Source of the DNA: Nematostella vectensis
Taxonomy: Eukaryota > Cnidaria > Anthozoa > Actiniaria > Edwardsiidae
NCBI RefSeq assembly: GCF_932526225.1
Contig: NC_064038.1
Location: 250,001 to 314,000, forward strand
Reading direction: 5' to 3'
DNA: 64,000 nt
The stretch's first letter is position 1; every line of letters starts with the position of its first letter. Positions 1 to 12,190 of the stretch are shown here, in pieces. The position numbers were made by a program, and so were the translations under genes. Below the pieces are notes generated by a model. It ran no database searches, was not told the origin of the DNA, and worked only from the letters and a program-made list of their open reading frames with translations.

Positions 1-1693
1 GCGTCATGGCATTGCGCATGTCTGGAGTCAGTGTTTATTGTAGGCTTTCAATTGTCTACACACAGTTGAACTTTAATAGTTGTCAATGCTTTGTTAAAAT
101 AATATTCGATATTTTACTGAATGTTTATTGACAGTTTGTTTGCATTTCCTTTGAATGCAAGTCTTCCACATGTACCAAAGGCTCATAGGTCAACATTAGA
201 ATTTGACTGAAATTCATTGTGTCCTGGCCGGAGGGCTATTGCAAAGCTCTTCATCACACTGCACTTTGAAGCATATTCTATGTATGCTTCTTTGTACAAA
301 ATGTACCCCTCCAAATAGAACATTAAAGATCACATAACTTGTTTACTTTTTCGACTCTATGCTTTTTATTTTTGTTCTCTTACTAGGAAAATATCGAATA
401 CAAATAATCAGTTAAGCTAGCAAGCTCATTTTGCTAGCTGTATATAATGCATATCAGGCCTGTATCTTTAGTATCCTGGATCTGGTAGACGAACCTATGT
501 CACACCACTTTTTTGATGAGTATTATAAAAAAAAATACTAAAAAACGTTATCTTGAACTGTGTAAAAAAAAAAAAAAAAAAATTTAGAAAATAAAAGGCC
601 ATTGGCCTGGGATCGAACCCGGCCTAAAGAACAAAACGGAAACCATACATACGGATTACCCAATCGGTATGGCAGCACAAGGCTTTTACGGAAGGCTGTA
701 AAGAACCCGAAGGCCCCAAGCACCGATATTTCCGGCGAATATGCTGTACAACACTCTTGCAAGGTATTCCAACCCGCGCATTAATGGGGAGGACAATAAC
801 CAGGATCCCAGGCCTGTAATACGGTTACGCCACGCACAGCTCGCTGAGATATGGGATGAAAAAAAATACAGGTCTATGTGGGCGTTTTGGGTCCCTTGGG
901 GGCTCGCTATTTCGGCGTGGCATCGTAACGCACGCGAGCGCATTGTCTTTTATTGTGTACAGAATGTCTCTGTGGTTTTTTGCTTTACTTTTAGTTTTGC
1001 TTTATTTTTATTATTATTTTTTTGTCTTTTTATTTACAGTTCTTTGTACAGTATTTGACCATAGCTATGATAACAATTATTCAAAATTGTTGTAACCAAC
1101 TATTGTAACCAATTATCGTAAACCAACTTGAATGCAAAACACTATTAGGCATTTCTTTCATGTGACTACAAAGTTGACATGTCAACATCTAGAGGGGCTT
1201 CACCCAACAAGGAATCATGGGGGACCATGAAAGCACGGTGTCGCGGAAAATTTTCCTGCCCCATTTCTCAGGAACATCTGTGCAGCCGATGCCCTTAGTT
1301 GGATGGGGTGCACAGTTGCTTTGGGTATCGCCCTGAAGATGGCACAGTGACCCAATATGTATCTGAATGAAACTGTATACTTATTTCAAATTTTAAAAAC
1401 ATGTGAGTGTTACTTACTTAGTTACAGTAGTTCTTTTGAATATTATTATTTACGTGTATAATTTGGATGAGTAATAAATACTTCTTATTTGTCTCGTAGA
1501 GCTCGTATCGTTCCTCCTAAATAACAAACAAAATAATGTGTGTTATTATCTTGGTGCAAAGGAATCTACAGTAGTTTTGTAATCAAATAATTGTTTTACT
1601 ATTAACACACTTGTTCTTTCAACCAGTTTGTTGGTCTCACAAATAGACTTTTAATAAACTGGTATCCCCCCCTCTCCACTCAATAAAGGGTCA
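1..1693 (+). repeat. Unit 1, subfamily A (1693 bp)
   Basis: Carries the subfamily A marks: GTTTGTTTGC near 136, CTCCAAATAG near 308, TTACTTTTTCG near 343, ATTTCTCAGG near 1264 and CCCAATATG near 1352. The last of these is one base shorter than the B form and closes the reverse-strand 62-codon frame. It has a 19-base A-run at 564-582 that is followed by TTT rather than the usual CATAG. The first hairpin has GGAGGGCT in place of GGAGAGCT. Confidence 0.97.
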
Positions 1694-3387
1694 GCGTCAT
1701 GGTATTGCGCATGTCTGGAGTCAGTGTTTATTGTAGGCTTTCAATTGTCTACACACAGTTGAACTTTAATAGTTGTCAATGCTTTGTTAAAATAATATTC
1801 GATATTTTACTGAATGTTTATTGACAGTTTGTTTGCATTTCCTTTGAATGCAAGTCTTCCACATGTACCAAAGTCTCATAGGTCAACATTAGAATTTGAC
1901 TGAAATTCATTGTGTCCTGGCCGGAGAGCTATTGCAAAGCTCTTCATCACACTGCACTTTGAAGCATATTCTATGTATGCTTCTTTGTACAAAATGTACC
2001 CCTCCAAATAGAACATTAAAGATCACATAACTTGTTTACTTTTTCGACTCTATGCTTTTTATTTTTGTTCTCTTACTAGGAAAATATCGAATACAAATAA
2101 TCAGTTAAGCTAGCAAGCTCATTTTGCTAGCTGTATATAATGCATATCAGGCCTGTATCTTTAGTATCCTGGATCAGGTAGACGAACCTATGTCACACCA
2201 CTTTTTTGATGAGTATTATAAAAAACAAAAAACTAAAAAACGTTATCTTGAACTGTGTAAAAAAAAAAAAAAAAAACATAGAAAATAAAAGGCCATTGGC
2301 CTGGGATCGAACCCGGCCTAAAGAACAAAACGGAAACCATACATACGGATTACCCAATCGGTATGGCAGCACAAGGCTTTTACGGAAGGCTGTAAAGAAC
2401 CCGAAGGCCCCAAGCACCGATATTTCCGGCGAATATGCTGTACAACACTCTTGCAAGGTATTCCAACCCGCGCATTAATGGGGAGGACAATAACCAGGAT
2501 CCCAGGCCTGTAATACGGTTACGCCACGCACAGCTCGCTGAGATATGGGATGAAAAAAAATACAGGTCTATGTGGGCGTTTTGGGTCCCTTGGGGGCTCG
2601 CTATTTCAGCGTGGCATCGTAACGCACGCGAGCGCATTGTCTTTTATTGTGTACAGAATGTCTCTGTCGTTTTTTGCTTTACTTTTAGTTTTGCTTTATT
2701 TTTATTATTATTTTTGTGTCTTTTTATTTACAGTTCTTTGTACAGTATTTGACCATAGCTATGATAACAATTATTCAAAATTATTGTAACCAACTATTGT
2801 AACCAATTATCGTAAACCAACTTGACTGCAAAACACTATTAGGCATTTCTTTCATGTGACTGCAAAGTTGACATGTCAACATTTAGAGGGGCTTCACCCA
2901 ACAAGGAATCATGGGGGACCATGAAAGCACGGTGTCGCGGAAAATTTTCCTGCCCCATTTCTCAGGAACATCTGTGCAGCCGATGCCCTTAGTTGGATGG
3001 GGTGCACAGTTGCTTTGGGTACCGCCCTGAAGATGGCACAGTGACCCAATATGTATCTGAATGAAACTGTATACTTATTTCAAATTTTAAAAACATGTGA
3101 GTGTTACTTACTTAGTTACAGTAGTTCTTTTGAATATTATTATTTACGTGTATAATTTGGATGAGTAATAAATACTTCTTATTTGTCTCGTAGAGCTCGT
3201 ATCGTTCCTCCTAAATAACAAACAAAATAATGTGTGTTATTATCTTGGTGCAAAGGAATCTACAGTAGTTTTGTAATCAAATAATTGTTTTACTATTAAC
3301 ACACTTGTTCTTTCAACCAGTTTGTTGGTCTCACAAATAGACTTTTAATAAACTGGTATACCCCCCTCTCCACTCAATAAAGGGTCA
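1694..3387 (+). repeat. Unit 2, subfamily A (1694 bp)
   Basis: Opens with GGTATTGCG instead of GGCATTGCG and has AAAGTCTCAT in place of AAAGGCTCAT, two marks shared with units 4 and 5 only. The T-run in the T-rich tract is interrupted by a G (TTTTTGTGTC near 2713). It keeps the A-type CCCAATATG. Confidence 0.97.
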
Positions 3388-5074
3388 GCGTCATGGCACT
3401 GCGCATGTCTGGAGTCAGTGTTTATTGTAGGCTTTCAATTGTCTACACACAGTTGAACTTGATTAGTTGTCAATGCTTTGTTAAAATAATATTCGATATT
3501 TTACTGAATGTTTATTGACAGTTTGTGGGCATTTCCTTTGAATGCAAGTCTTCCACATGTACCAAAGGCTCATAGGTCAACATTAGAATTTGACTGAAAT
3601 TCATTGTGTCCTGTCCGGAGAGCTATTGCAAAGCTCTTCATCACACTGCACTTTGATGCATATTCTATGTATGCTTCTTTGTACAAAATGTACCCCTCCT
3701 AATAGAACATTAAAGATCACATAACTTGTTTACTTCCTCGACTCTATGCTTTTTATTTTTGTTCTCGTACTAGGAAAATATCGAATAGAAATAATCAGTT
3801 AAGCTAGCAAGCTCATTTTGCTAGCTGTATATAATGCATATCAGGCCTGTATCTTTAGTATCCTGGATCAGGTAGACGAACCTATGTCACACCACTTTTT
3901 TGATGAGTATTATAAAAAAAATACTAAAAAACGTTATCTTGAACTGTGTAAAAAAAAAAAAAACATAGAAAAAAAAAGGCCATTGGCCTGGGATCGAACC
4001 CGGCCTAAAGAACAAAACGGAAACCATACATACGGATTACCCAATCGGTATGGCAGCACAAGGCTTTTACGGAAGGCTGTAAAGAACCCGAAGGCCCCAA
4101 ACACCGATATTTCCGGCGAATATGCTGTACAACACTCTTGCAAGGTATTCCAACCCGCGCATTAATGGGGAGGACAATAACCAGGATCCCAGGCCTGTAA
4201 TACGTTACACCACGCACAGCTCGCTGAGATATTAGATGAAAAAAAATACAGGTCTATGTGGGCGTTTTGGGTCCCTTGGGGGCTCGCTATTTCGGCGTGG
4301 CATCGTAACGCACGCGAGCGCATTGTCTTTTATTGTGTACAGAATTTCTCTGTCGTTTTTTGCTTTACTTTTAGTTTTGCTTTATTTTTATTATTATTTT
4401 TTTGTCTTTTTATTTACAGTTCTTTGTACAGTATTTGACCATAGCTATGATAACAATTATTCAAAATTATTGTAACCAACTATTGTAACCAATTATCGTA
4501 AACCAACTTGACTGCAAAACACTATTAGGCATTTCTTTCATGTGACTGCAAAGTTGACATGTCAACATCTAGAGGGGCTTCACCCAACAAGGAATCATGG
4601 GGGACCATGAAAGCACGGTGTCGCGGAAAATTTTCCTGCCCCATTTATCAGGAACATCTGTGCAGCCGATGCCCTTAGTTGGATGGGGTGCACAGTTGCT
4701 TTGGGTATCGCCCTGAAGATGGCACAGTGACCACAAGATGTATCTGAATGAAACTGTATACTTATTTCAAATTTTAAAAACATGTGAGTGTTACTTACTT
4801 AGTTACAGTAGTTCTTTTGAATATTATTATTTACCTCTATAATTTAGATGAGTAATAAATACTTCTGATTTGTCTCGTAGAGCTCGTATCGTTCCTCCTA
4901 AATAACAAACAAAATAATGTGTGTTATTATCTTGGTGCAAAGGAATCTACAGTAGTTTTGTAATCAAATAATTGTTTTACTATTAACACACTTGTTCTTT
5001 CAACCAGTTTGTTGGTCTCACAAATAGACTTTTAATAAACTGGTATCCCCCCCTCTCCACTCAATAATGGGTCA
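3388..5074 (+). repeat. Unit 3, subfamily B copy embedded among A copies (1687 bp)
   Basis: It lies between A-type units 2 and 4 but has B marks throughout: GTGGGCATT, CTCCTAATAG, TTACTTCCTCG, TTTATCAGG and CCACAAGATG. Private changes include TTGATTAG near 3460, GATGCATA in the left arm of the second hairpin with no compensating change, and loss of one G near 4204 (TACGTTACACC). That loss breaks the forward frame running through this region in other units. Confidence 0.97.
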
Positions 5075-6764
5075 GCGTCATGGTATTGCGCATGTCTGGA
5101 GTCAGTGTTTATTGTAGGCTTTCAATTGTCTACACACAGTTGAACTTTAATAGTTGTCAATGCTTTGTTAAAATAATATTCGATATTTTACTGAATGTTT
5201 ATTGACAGTTTGTTTGCATTTCCTTTGAATGCAAGTCTTCCACATGTACCAAAGTCTCATAGGTCAACATTAGAATTTGACTGAAATTCATTGTGTCCTG
5301 GCCGGAGAGCTATTGCAAAGCTCTTCATCACACTGCACTTTGAAGCATATTCTATGTATGCTTTTTTGTACAAAATGTACCCCTCCAAATAGAACATTAA
5401 AGATCACATAACTTGTTTACTTTTTCGACTCTATGCTTTTTATTTTTGTTCTCTTACTAGGAAAATATCGAATACAAATAATCAGTTAAGCTAGCAAGCT
5501 TATTTTGCTAGCTGTATATAATGCATATCAGGCCTGTATCTTTAGTATCCTGGATCTGGTAGACGAACCTATGTCACACCACTTTTTTGATGAGTATTAT
5601 AAAAAAAAATACTAAAAAACGTTATCTTGAACTGTGTAAAAAAAAAAAAAAAACATAGAAAATAAAAGGCCATTGGCCTGGGATAGAACCCGGCCTAAAG
5701 AACAAAACGGAAACCATACATACGGATTACCCAATCGGTATGGCAGCACAAGGCTTTTACGGAAGGCTGTAAAGAACCCGAAGGCCCCAAGCACCGATAT
5801 TTCCGGCGAATATGCTGTACAACACTCTTGCAAGGTATTCCAACCCGCGCATTAATGGGGAGGACAATAACCAGGATCCCAGGCCTGTAATACGGTTACG
5901 CCACGCACAGCTCGCTGAGATATGGGATGAAAAAAAATACAGGTCTATGTGGGCGTTTTGGGTCCCTTGGGGGCTCGCTATTTCGGCGTGGCATCGTAAC
6001 GCACGCGAGCGCATTGTCTTTTATTGTGTACAGAATGTCTCTGTCGTTTTTTGCTTTACTTTTAGTTTTGCTTTATTTTTATTATTATTTTTTTGTCTTT
6101 TTATTTACAGTTCTTTGTACAGTATTTGACCATAGCTATGATAACAATTATTCGAAATTGTCGTAACCAACTATTGTAACCAATTATCGTAAACCAACTT
6201 GACTGCAAAACACTATTAGGCATTTCTTTCATGTGACTACAAAGTTGACATGTCAACATCTAGAGGGGCTTCACCCAACAAGGAATCATGGGGGACCATG
6301 AAAGCACGGTGTCGCGGAAAATTTTCCTGCCCCATTTCTCAGGAACATCTGTGCAGCCGATGCCCTTAGTTGGATGGGGTGCACAGTTGCTTTGGGTATC
6401 GCCCTGAAGATGGCACAGTGACCCAATATGTATCTGAATGAAACTGTATACTTATTTCAAATTTTAAAAACATGTGAGTGTTACTTACTTAGTTACAGTA
6501 GTTCTTTTGAATATTATTATTTACGTGTATAATTTGGATGAGTAATAAATACTTCTTATTTGTCTCGTAGAGCTCGTATCGTTCCTCCTAAATAACAAAC
6601 AAAATAATGTGTGTTATTATCTTGGTGCAAAGGAATCTACAGTAGTTTTGTAATCAAATAATTGTTTTACTATTAACACACTTGTTCTTTCAACCAGTTT
6701 GTTGGTCTCACAAATAGACTTTTAATAAACTGGTATCCCCCCCTCTCCACTCAATAAAGGGTCA
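5075..6764 (+). repeat. Unit 4, subfamily A (1690 bp)
   Basis: Fully A-type. At 5695 the C of the B-box match is replaced by A (GGATAGAACC instead of GGATCGAACC). This destroys the most conserved part of that motif and shows the box is not needed for the copy to persist. The loop of the third hairpin carries a C to T change, and the right side has TTCGAAATTGTCG near 6150. Confidence 0.97.
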
Positions 6765-8456
6765 GCGTCATGGTATTGCGCATGTCTGGAGTCAGTGTTT
6801 ATTGTAGGCTTTCAATTGTCTACACACAGTTGAACTTTAATAGTTGTCAATGCTTTGTTAAAATAATATTCGATATTTTACTGAATGTTTATTGACAGTT
6901 TGTTTGCATTTCCTTTGAATGCAAGTCTTCCACATGTACCAAAGTCTCATAGGTCAACATTAGAATTTGACTGAAATTCATTGTGTCCTGGCCGGAGAGC
7001 TATTGCAAAGCTCTTCATCACACAGCACTTTGAAGCATATTCTATGTATGCTTCTTTGTACAAAATGTTCACCTCCTATTAGAACATTAAAGATCACATA
7101 ACTTGTTTACTTCCTCGACTCTATGCTTTTTATTTTTGTTCTCTTAGTAGGAAAATATCGAATACAAATAATCAGTTAAGCTAGCAAGCTCATTTTGCTA
7201 GCTGTATATAATGCATATCAGGCCTGTATCTTTAGTATCCTGGATCAGGTAGACGAACCTATGTCACACCACTTTTTAGATGAGTATTATAAAAAAAATA
7301 CTAAATAACGTTATCTTGAACTGTGTAAAAAAAAAAAAAAAACATAGAAAAAAAAAAGGCCATTGGCCTGGGATCGAACCCGGCCTAAAGAACAAAACGG
7401 AAACCATTCATACGGATTACCCAATCGGTATGGCAGCACAAGGCTTTTACGGAAGGCTGTAAAGAACCCGAAGGGCCCAAGCACCGATATTTCCGGCGAA
7501 TATGCTGTACAACACTCTTGCAAGGTATTCCAACCCGCGCATTAATGGGGAGGACAATAACCAGGATCCCAGGCCTGTAATACGGTTACGCCACGCACAG
7601 CTCGCTGAGATATGGGATGAAAAAAAATACAGGTCTATGTGGGCGTTTTGGGTCCCTTGGGGGCTCGCTATTTCGGCGTGGCATCGTAACGCACGCGAGC
7701 GCATTGTCTTTTATTGTGTACAGAATGTCTCTGTCGTTTTTTGCTTTACTTTTAGTTTTGCTTTATTTTTATTATTATTTTTTTGTCTTTTTATTTACAG
7801 TTCTTTGTACAGTATTTGACCATAGCTATGATAACAATTATTCAAAATTATTGTAACCAACTATTGTAACCAATTATCGTAAACCAACTTGACTGCAAAA
7901 CACTATTAGGCATTTCTTTCATGTGACTGCAAAGTTGACATGTCAACATCTAGAGGGGCTTCACCCAACAAGGAATCATGGGGGACCATGAAAGCACGGT
8001 GTCGCGGAAAATTTTCCTGCCCCATTTATCAGGAACATCTGTGCAGCCGATGCCCTTAGTTGGATGGGGTGCACAGTTGCTTTGGGTATCGCCCTGAAGA
8101 TGGCACAGTGACCATAAGATGTATCTGAATGAAACTGTATACTTATTTCAAATTTTAAAAACATGTGAGTGTTACTTACTTAGTTACAGTAGTTCTTTTG
8201 AATATTATTATTTACGTGTATAATTTAGATGAGTAATAAATACTTCTTATTTGTCTCGTAGAGCTCCTATCGTTCCTCCTAAATAACAAACAAAATAATG
8301 TGTGTTATTATCTTTGTGCAAAGGAATCTACAGTAGTTTTGTAATCAAATAATTGTTTTACTATTAACACACTTGTTCTTTCAACCAGTTTGTTGGTCTC
8401 ACAAATAGACTTTTAATAAACTGGTATCCCCCCCCTCTCCACTCAATAAAGGGTCA
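6765..8456 (+). repeat. Unit 5, A/B chimera (1692 bp)
   Basis: The first part is A-type: GGTATTGCG at its start, GTTTGTTTGC near 6899 and AAAGTCTCAT near 6941. The rest is B-type: TTACTTCCTCG near 7108, TTTATCAGG, and a B-length CCATAAGATG near 8112. The switch lies between about 6945 and 7075. CACAGCAC near 7021, TTCACCTCCTATTAG near 7068 and GAAGGGCCC near 7472 are shared only with unit 10. Confidence 0.96.
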
Positions 8457-10496
8457 GCGTCATGGCATTGCGCATGTCTGGAGTCAGTGTTTATTGTAGG
8501 CTTTCAATTGTCTACACACAGTTGAACTTTAATAGTTGTCAATGCTTTGTTAAAATAATATTCGATATTTTACTGAATGTTTATTGACAGTTTGTGGGCA
8601 TTTCCTTTGAATGCAAGTCTTCCACATGTACCAAAGGCTCATAGGTCAACATTAGAATTTGACTGAAATTCATTGTGTCCTGGCCGGAGAGCTATTGCAA
8701 AGCTCTTCATCACACTGCACTTTGAAGCATATTCTATGTATGCTTCTTTGTACAAAATGTACCCCTCCTAATAGAACATTAAAGATCACATAACTTGTTT
8801 ACTTCCTCGACTCTATGCTTTTTATTTTTGTTCTCTTACTAGGAAAATATCGAATACAAATAATCAGTTAAGCTAGCAAGCTCATTTTGCTAGCTGTATA
8901 TAATGCATATCAGGCCTGTATCTTTAGTATCCTGGATCAGGTAGACGAACCTATGTCACACCACTTTTTTGATGAGTATTATAAAAAAATACTAAAAAAC
9001 GTTATCTTGAACTGTGTAAAGAAAACATAGAAAAAAAAAGGCCATTGGCCTGGGATCGAACCCGGCCTAAAGAACAAAACGGAAACCATACATACGGATT
9101 ACCCAATCGGTATGGCAGCACAAGGCTTTTACGGAAGGCTGTAAAGAACCCGAAGGCTCCAAGCACCGATATTTCCGGCGAATATGCTGTACAACACTCT
9201 TGCAAGGTATTCCAACCCGCGCATTAATGGGGAGGACAATAACCAGGATCCCAGGCCTGTAATACGGTTACGCCACGCACAGCTCGCTGAGATATGGGAT
9301 GAAAAAAAATACAGGTCTATGTGGGCGTTTTGGCTCCCTTGGGGGCTCGCTATTTCGGCGTGGCATCGTAACGCACGCGAGCGCATTGTCTTTTATTGTG
9401 TACAGAATGTCTCTGTCGTTTTTTGCTTTACTTTTAGTTTTGCTTTATTTTTATTATTATTTTTTTGTCTTTTTATTTACAGTTCTTTGTACAGTATTTG
9501 ACCATAGCTATGATAACAATTATTCAAAATTATTGTAACCAACTATTGTAACCAATTATCGTAAACCAACTTGACTGCAAAACACTATTAGGCATTTCTT
9601 TCATGTGACTGCAAAGTTGACATGTCAACATCTAGAGGGGCTTCACCCAACAAGGAATCATGGGGGACCATGAAAACACGGTGGGTGTTTTGGGTCCCTT
9701 GGGGGCTCGCTATTTCGGCGTGGCATCGTAACGCACTCGAGCGCATTGTCTTTTATTGTGTACAGAATGTCTCTGTCGTTTTTTGCTTTACTTTTAGTTT
9801 TGCTTTATTTTTATTATTATTTTTTTGTCTTTTTATTTACAGTTCTTTGTACAGTATTTGACCATAGCTATGATAACAATTATTCAAAATTATTGTAACC
9901 AACTATTGTAACCAATTATCGTAAACCAACTTGACTGCAAAACACTATTAGGCATTTCTTTCATGTGACTGCAAAGTTGACATGTCAACATCTAGAGGGG
10001 CTTCACCCAACAAGGAATCATGGGGGACCATGAAAGCACGGTGTCGCGGAACATTTTCCTGCCCCATTTATCAGGAACATCTGTGCAGCCGATGCCCTTA
10101 GTTGGATGGGGTGCACAGTTGCTTTGGGTATCGCCCTGAAGATGGCACAGTGACCACAAGATGTAACTGAATGAAACTGCATACTTATTTCAAATTTTAA
10201 AAACATGTGAGTGTTACTTACTTAGTTACAGTAGTTCTTTTGAATATTATTATTTACGTGTATAATTTAGATGAGTAATAAATACTTCTTATTTGTCTCG
10301 TAGAGCTCGTATCGTTCCTCCTAAATAACAAACAAAATAATGTGTGTTATTATCTTGGTGCAAAGGAATCTACAGTAGTTTTGTAATCAAATAATTGTTT
10401 TACTATTAACACACTTGTTCTTTCAACCAGTTTGTTGGTCTTACAAATAGACTTTTAATAAACTGGTATCCCCCCTCTCCACTCAATAAAGGGTCA
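8457..10496 (+). repeat. Unit 6, enlarged by a 360-bp internal duplication (2040 bp)
   Basis: A B-type monomer in which the stretch from GTGGGCG in the GC core to the CACGG of the second GC segment occurs twice. The long A-run is reduced to GTAAAGAAAACATAG, as in units 11, 16 and 18. Private marks shared only with unit 11 are GGCTCCCTT near 9331, GGAACATTTTCC near 10049 (breaking the 12-bp palindrome) and GGTCTTACAAATAG near 10437. Confidence 0.97.
9321..10040 (+). repeat. 360-bp tandem duplication inside unit 6
   Basis: 9321-9680 and 9681-10040 are direct copies. The junction reads CACGGTGGGTGTTTT: the left side is the CACGGTG of the second GC segment and the right side is the GTGGGTG of the GC core, with a 3-base overlap (GTG). 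The two copies are not identical: the first has GTGGGCGTTTTGGCTCCC and CACGCGAG; the second has GTGGGTGTTTTGGGTCCC and CACTCGAG, as in unit 7. Confidence 0.95.
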
Positions 10497-12190
10497 GCGT
10501 CATGGCACTGCGCATGTCTGGAGTCAGTGTTTATTGTAGGCTTTCAATTGTCTACACACAGTTGAACTTTAATAGTTGTCAATGCTTTGTTAAAATAATA
10601 TTCGATATTTTACTGAATGTTTATTGACAGTTTGTGGGCATTTCCTTTGAATGCAAGTCTTCCACATGTACCAAAGGCTCATAGGTCAACATTGGAATTT
10701 GACTGAAATTCATTGTGTTCTGGCCGGAGAGCTATTGCAAAGCTCTTCATCACACTGCACTTTGAAGCATATTCTATGTATGCTTCTTTGTACAAAATGT
10801 ACCCCCCCCCCCCCCCCTAATAGAACATTAAAGATCACATAACTTGTTTACTTCCTCGACTCTATGCTTTTTATTTTTGTTCTCTTACTAGGAAAATATC
10901 GAATACAAATAATCAGTTAAGCTAGCAAGCTCATTTTGCTAGCTGTATATAATGCATATCAGGCCTGTATCTTTAGTATCCTGGATCAGGTAGACGAACC
11001 TATGTCACACCACTTTTTTGATGAGTATTTAAAAAAAAAATACTAAAAAACGTTATCTTGAACTGTGTAGAAAAAAAACATAGAAAAAAAAAGGCCATTG
11101 GCCTGGGATCGAACCCGGCCTAAAGAACCAAACGTAAACCATACATACGGATTACACAATCGGTATGGCAGCACAAGGCTTTTACGGAAGGCTGTAAAGA
11201 ACCCGAAGGCCCCAAACACCGATATTTCCGGCGAATATGCTGTACAACACTCTTGCAAGGTATTCCAACCCGCGCATTAATGGGGAGGACAATAACCAGG
11301 ATCCCAGGCCTGTAATACGGTTACGCCACGCACAGCTCGCTGAGATATGGGATGAAAAAAAATACAGGTCTATGTGGGTGTTTTGGGTCCCTTGGGGGCT
11401 CGCTATTTCGGCGTGGCATCGTAACGCACTCGAGCGCATTGTCTTTTATTGTGTACAGAATGTCTCTGTCGTTTTTTGCTTTACTTTTAGTTTTGCTTTA
11501 TTTTTATTATTATTTTTTTGTCTTTTTATTTACAGTTCTTTGTACAGTATTTGACCATAGCTATGATAACAATTATTCAAAATTATTGTAATCAACTATT
11601 GTAACCAATTATCGTAAACCAACTTGACTGCAAAACACTATTAGGCATTTCTTTCATGTGACTGCAAAGTTGACATGTCAACATCTAGAGGGGCTTCACC
11701 CAACAAGGAATCATGTGGGACCATGAAAGCACGGTGTCGCGGAAAATTTTCCTGCCCCATTTATCAGGAACATCTGTGCAGCCGATGCCCTTAGTTGGAT
11801 GGGGTGCACAGTTGCTTTGGGTATCGCCCTGAAGATGGCACAGTGACCACAAGATGTATCTGAATGAAACTGCATACTTATTTCAAATTTTAAAAACATG
11901 TGAGTGTTACTTACTTAGTTACAGTAGTTCTTTTGAATATTATTATTTACGTGTATAATTTAGATGAGTAATTAATACTTCTTATTTGTCTCGTAGAGCT
12001 CGTATCGTTCCTCCTAAATAACAAACAAAATAACGTGTGTTATTATCTTGGTGCAAAGGAATCTACAGTAGTTTTGTAATCAAATAATTGTTTTACTATT
12101 AACACACTTGTTTTTTCAACCAGTTTGTTGGTCTCACAAATAGACTTTTAATAAACTGGTATCCCCCCCTCTCCACTCAATAAAGGGTCA
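10497..12190 (+). repeat. Unit 7 with an expanded C-run (1694 bp)
   Basis: The usual CCCCTCC after the second hairpin is replaced by 16 consecutive C at 10802-10817. Other marks shared with unit 12: ACCAAACGTAAACC near 11127, GATTACACAATC near 11149, GTGGGTGTTTT near 11376, CACTCGAGCG near 11427 and AATTAATAC near 11970. The GTGGGTG and CACTCGAG marks also appear in the second half of the duplicated segment in unit 6. Confidence 0.97.
10802..10817. repeat. 16-base C-run in unit 7
   Basis: Replaces CCCCTCC found in most units. Related runs: 13 C at 12496-12508, 14 C at 19625-19638, 14 C at 21317-21330. Only units 7, 8, 12 and 13 have it, so one T to C change plus expansion in an ancestor of units 7 and 8 explains all four. 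Confidence 0.9.

Noticed and set aside
686-943. 85-codon reverse frame through the GC core
   Set aside because: It is antisense to two other open frames in a stop-poor GC-rich segment. Its sequence varies freely between units and contains the B-box region neighbour, not a protein family.
741-1058. Small forward frame (~105 codons) recurring in most units, with an apparently hydrophobic tail
   Set aside because: The tail is translation of the T-rich tract. The frame is broken by indels in units 3, 8, 9 and 13 and altered in several others, it overlaps open frames on both strands in the same GC core, and it has no recognisable domain. It recurs because the DNA recurs.
3818-4165. 115-codon forward frame starting upstream of the A-run
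   Set aside because: It begins at a TTG, not an ATG, runs through a poly-A tract as a lysine run, and appears only in units where the A-run length happens to keep the frame open.
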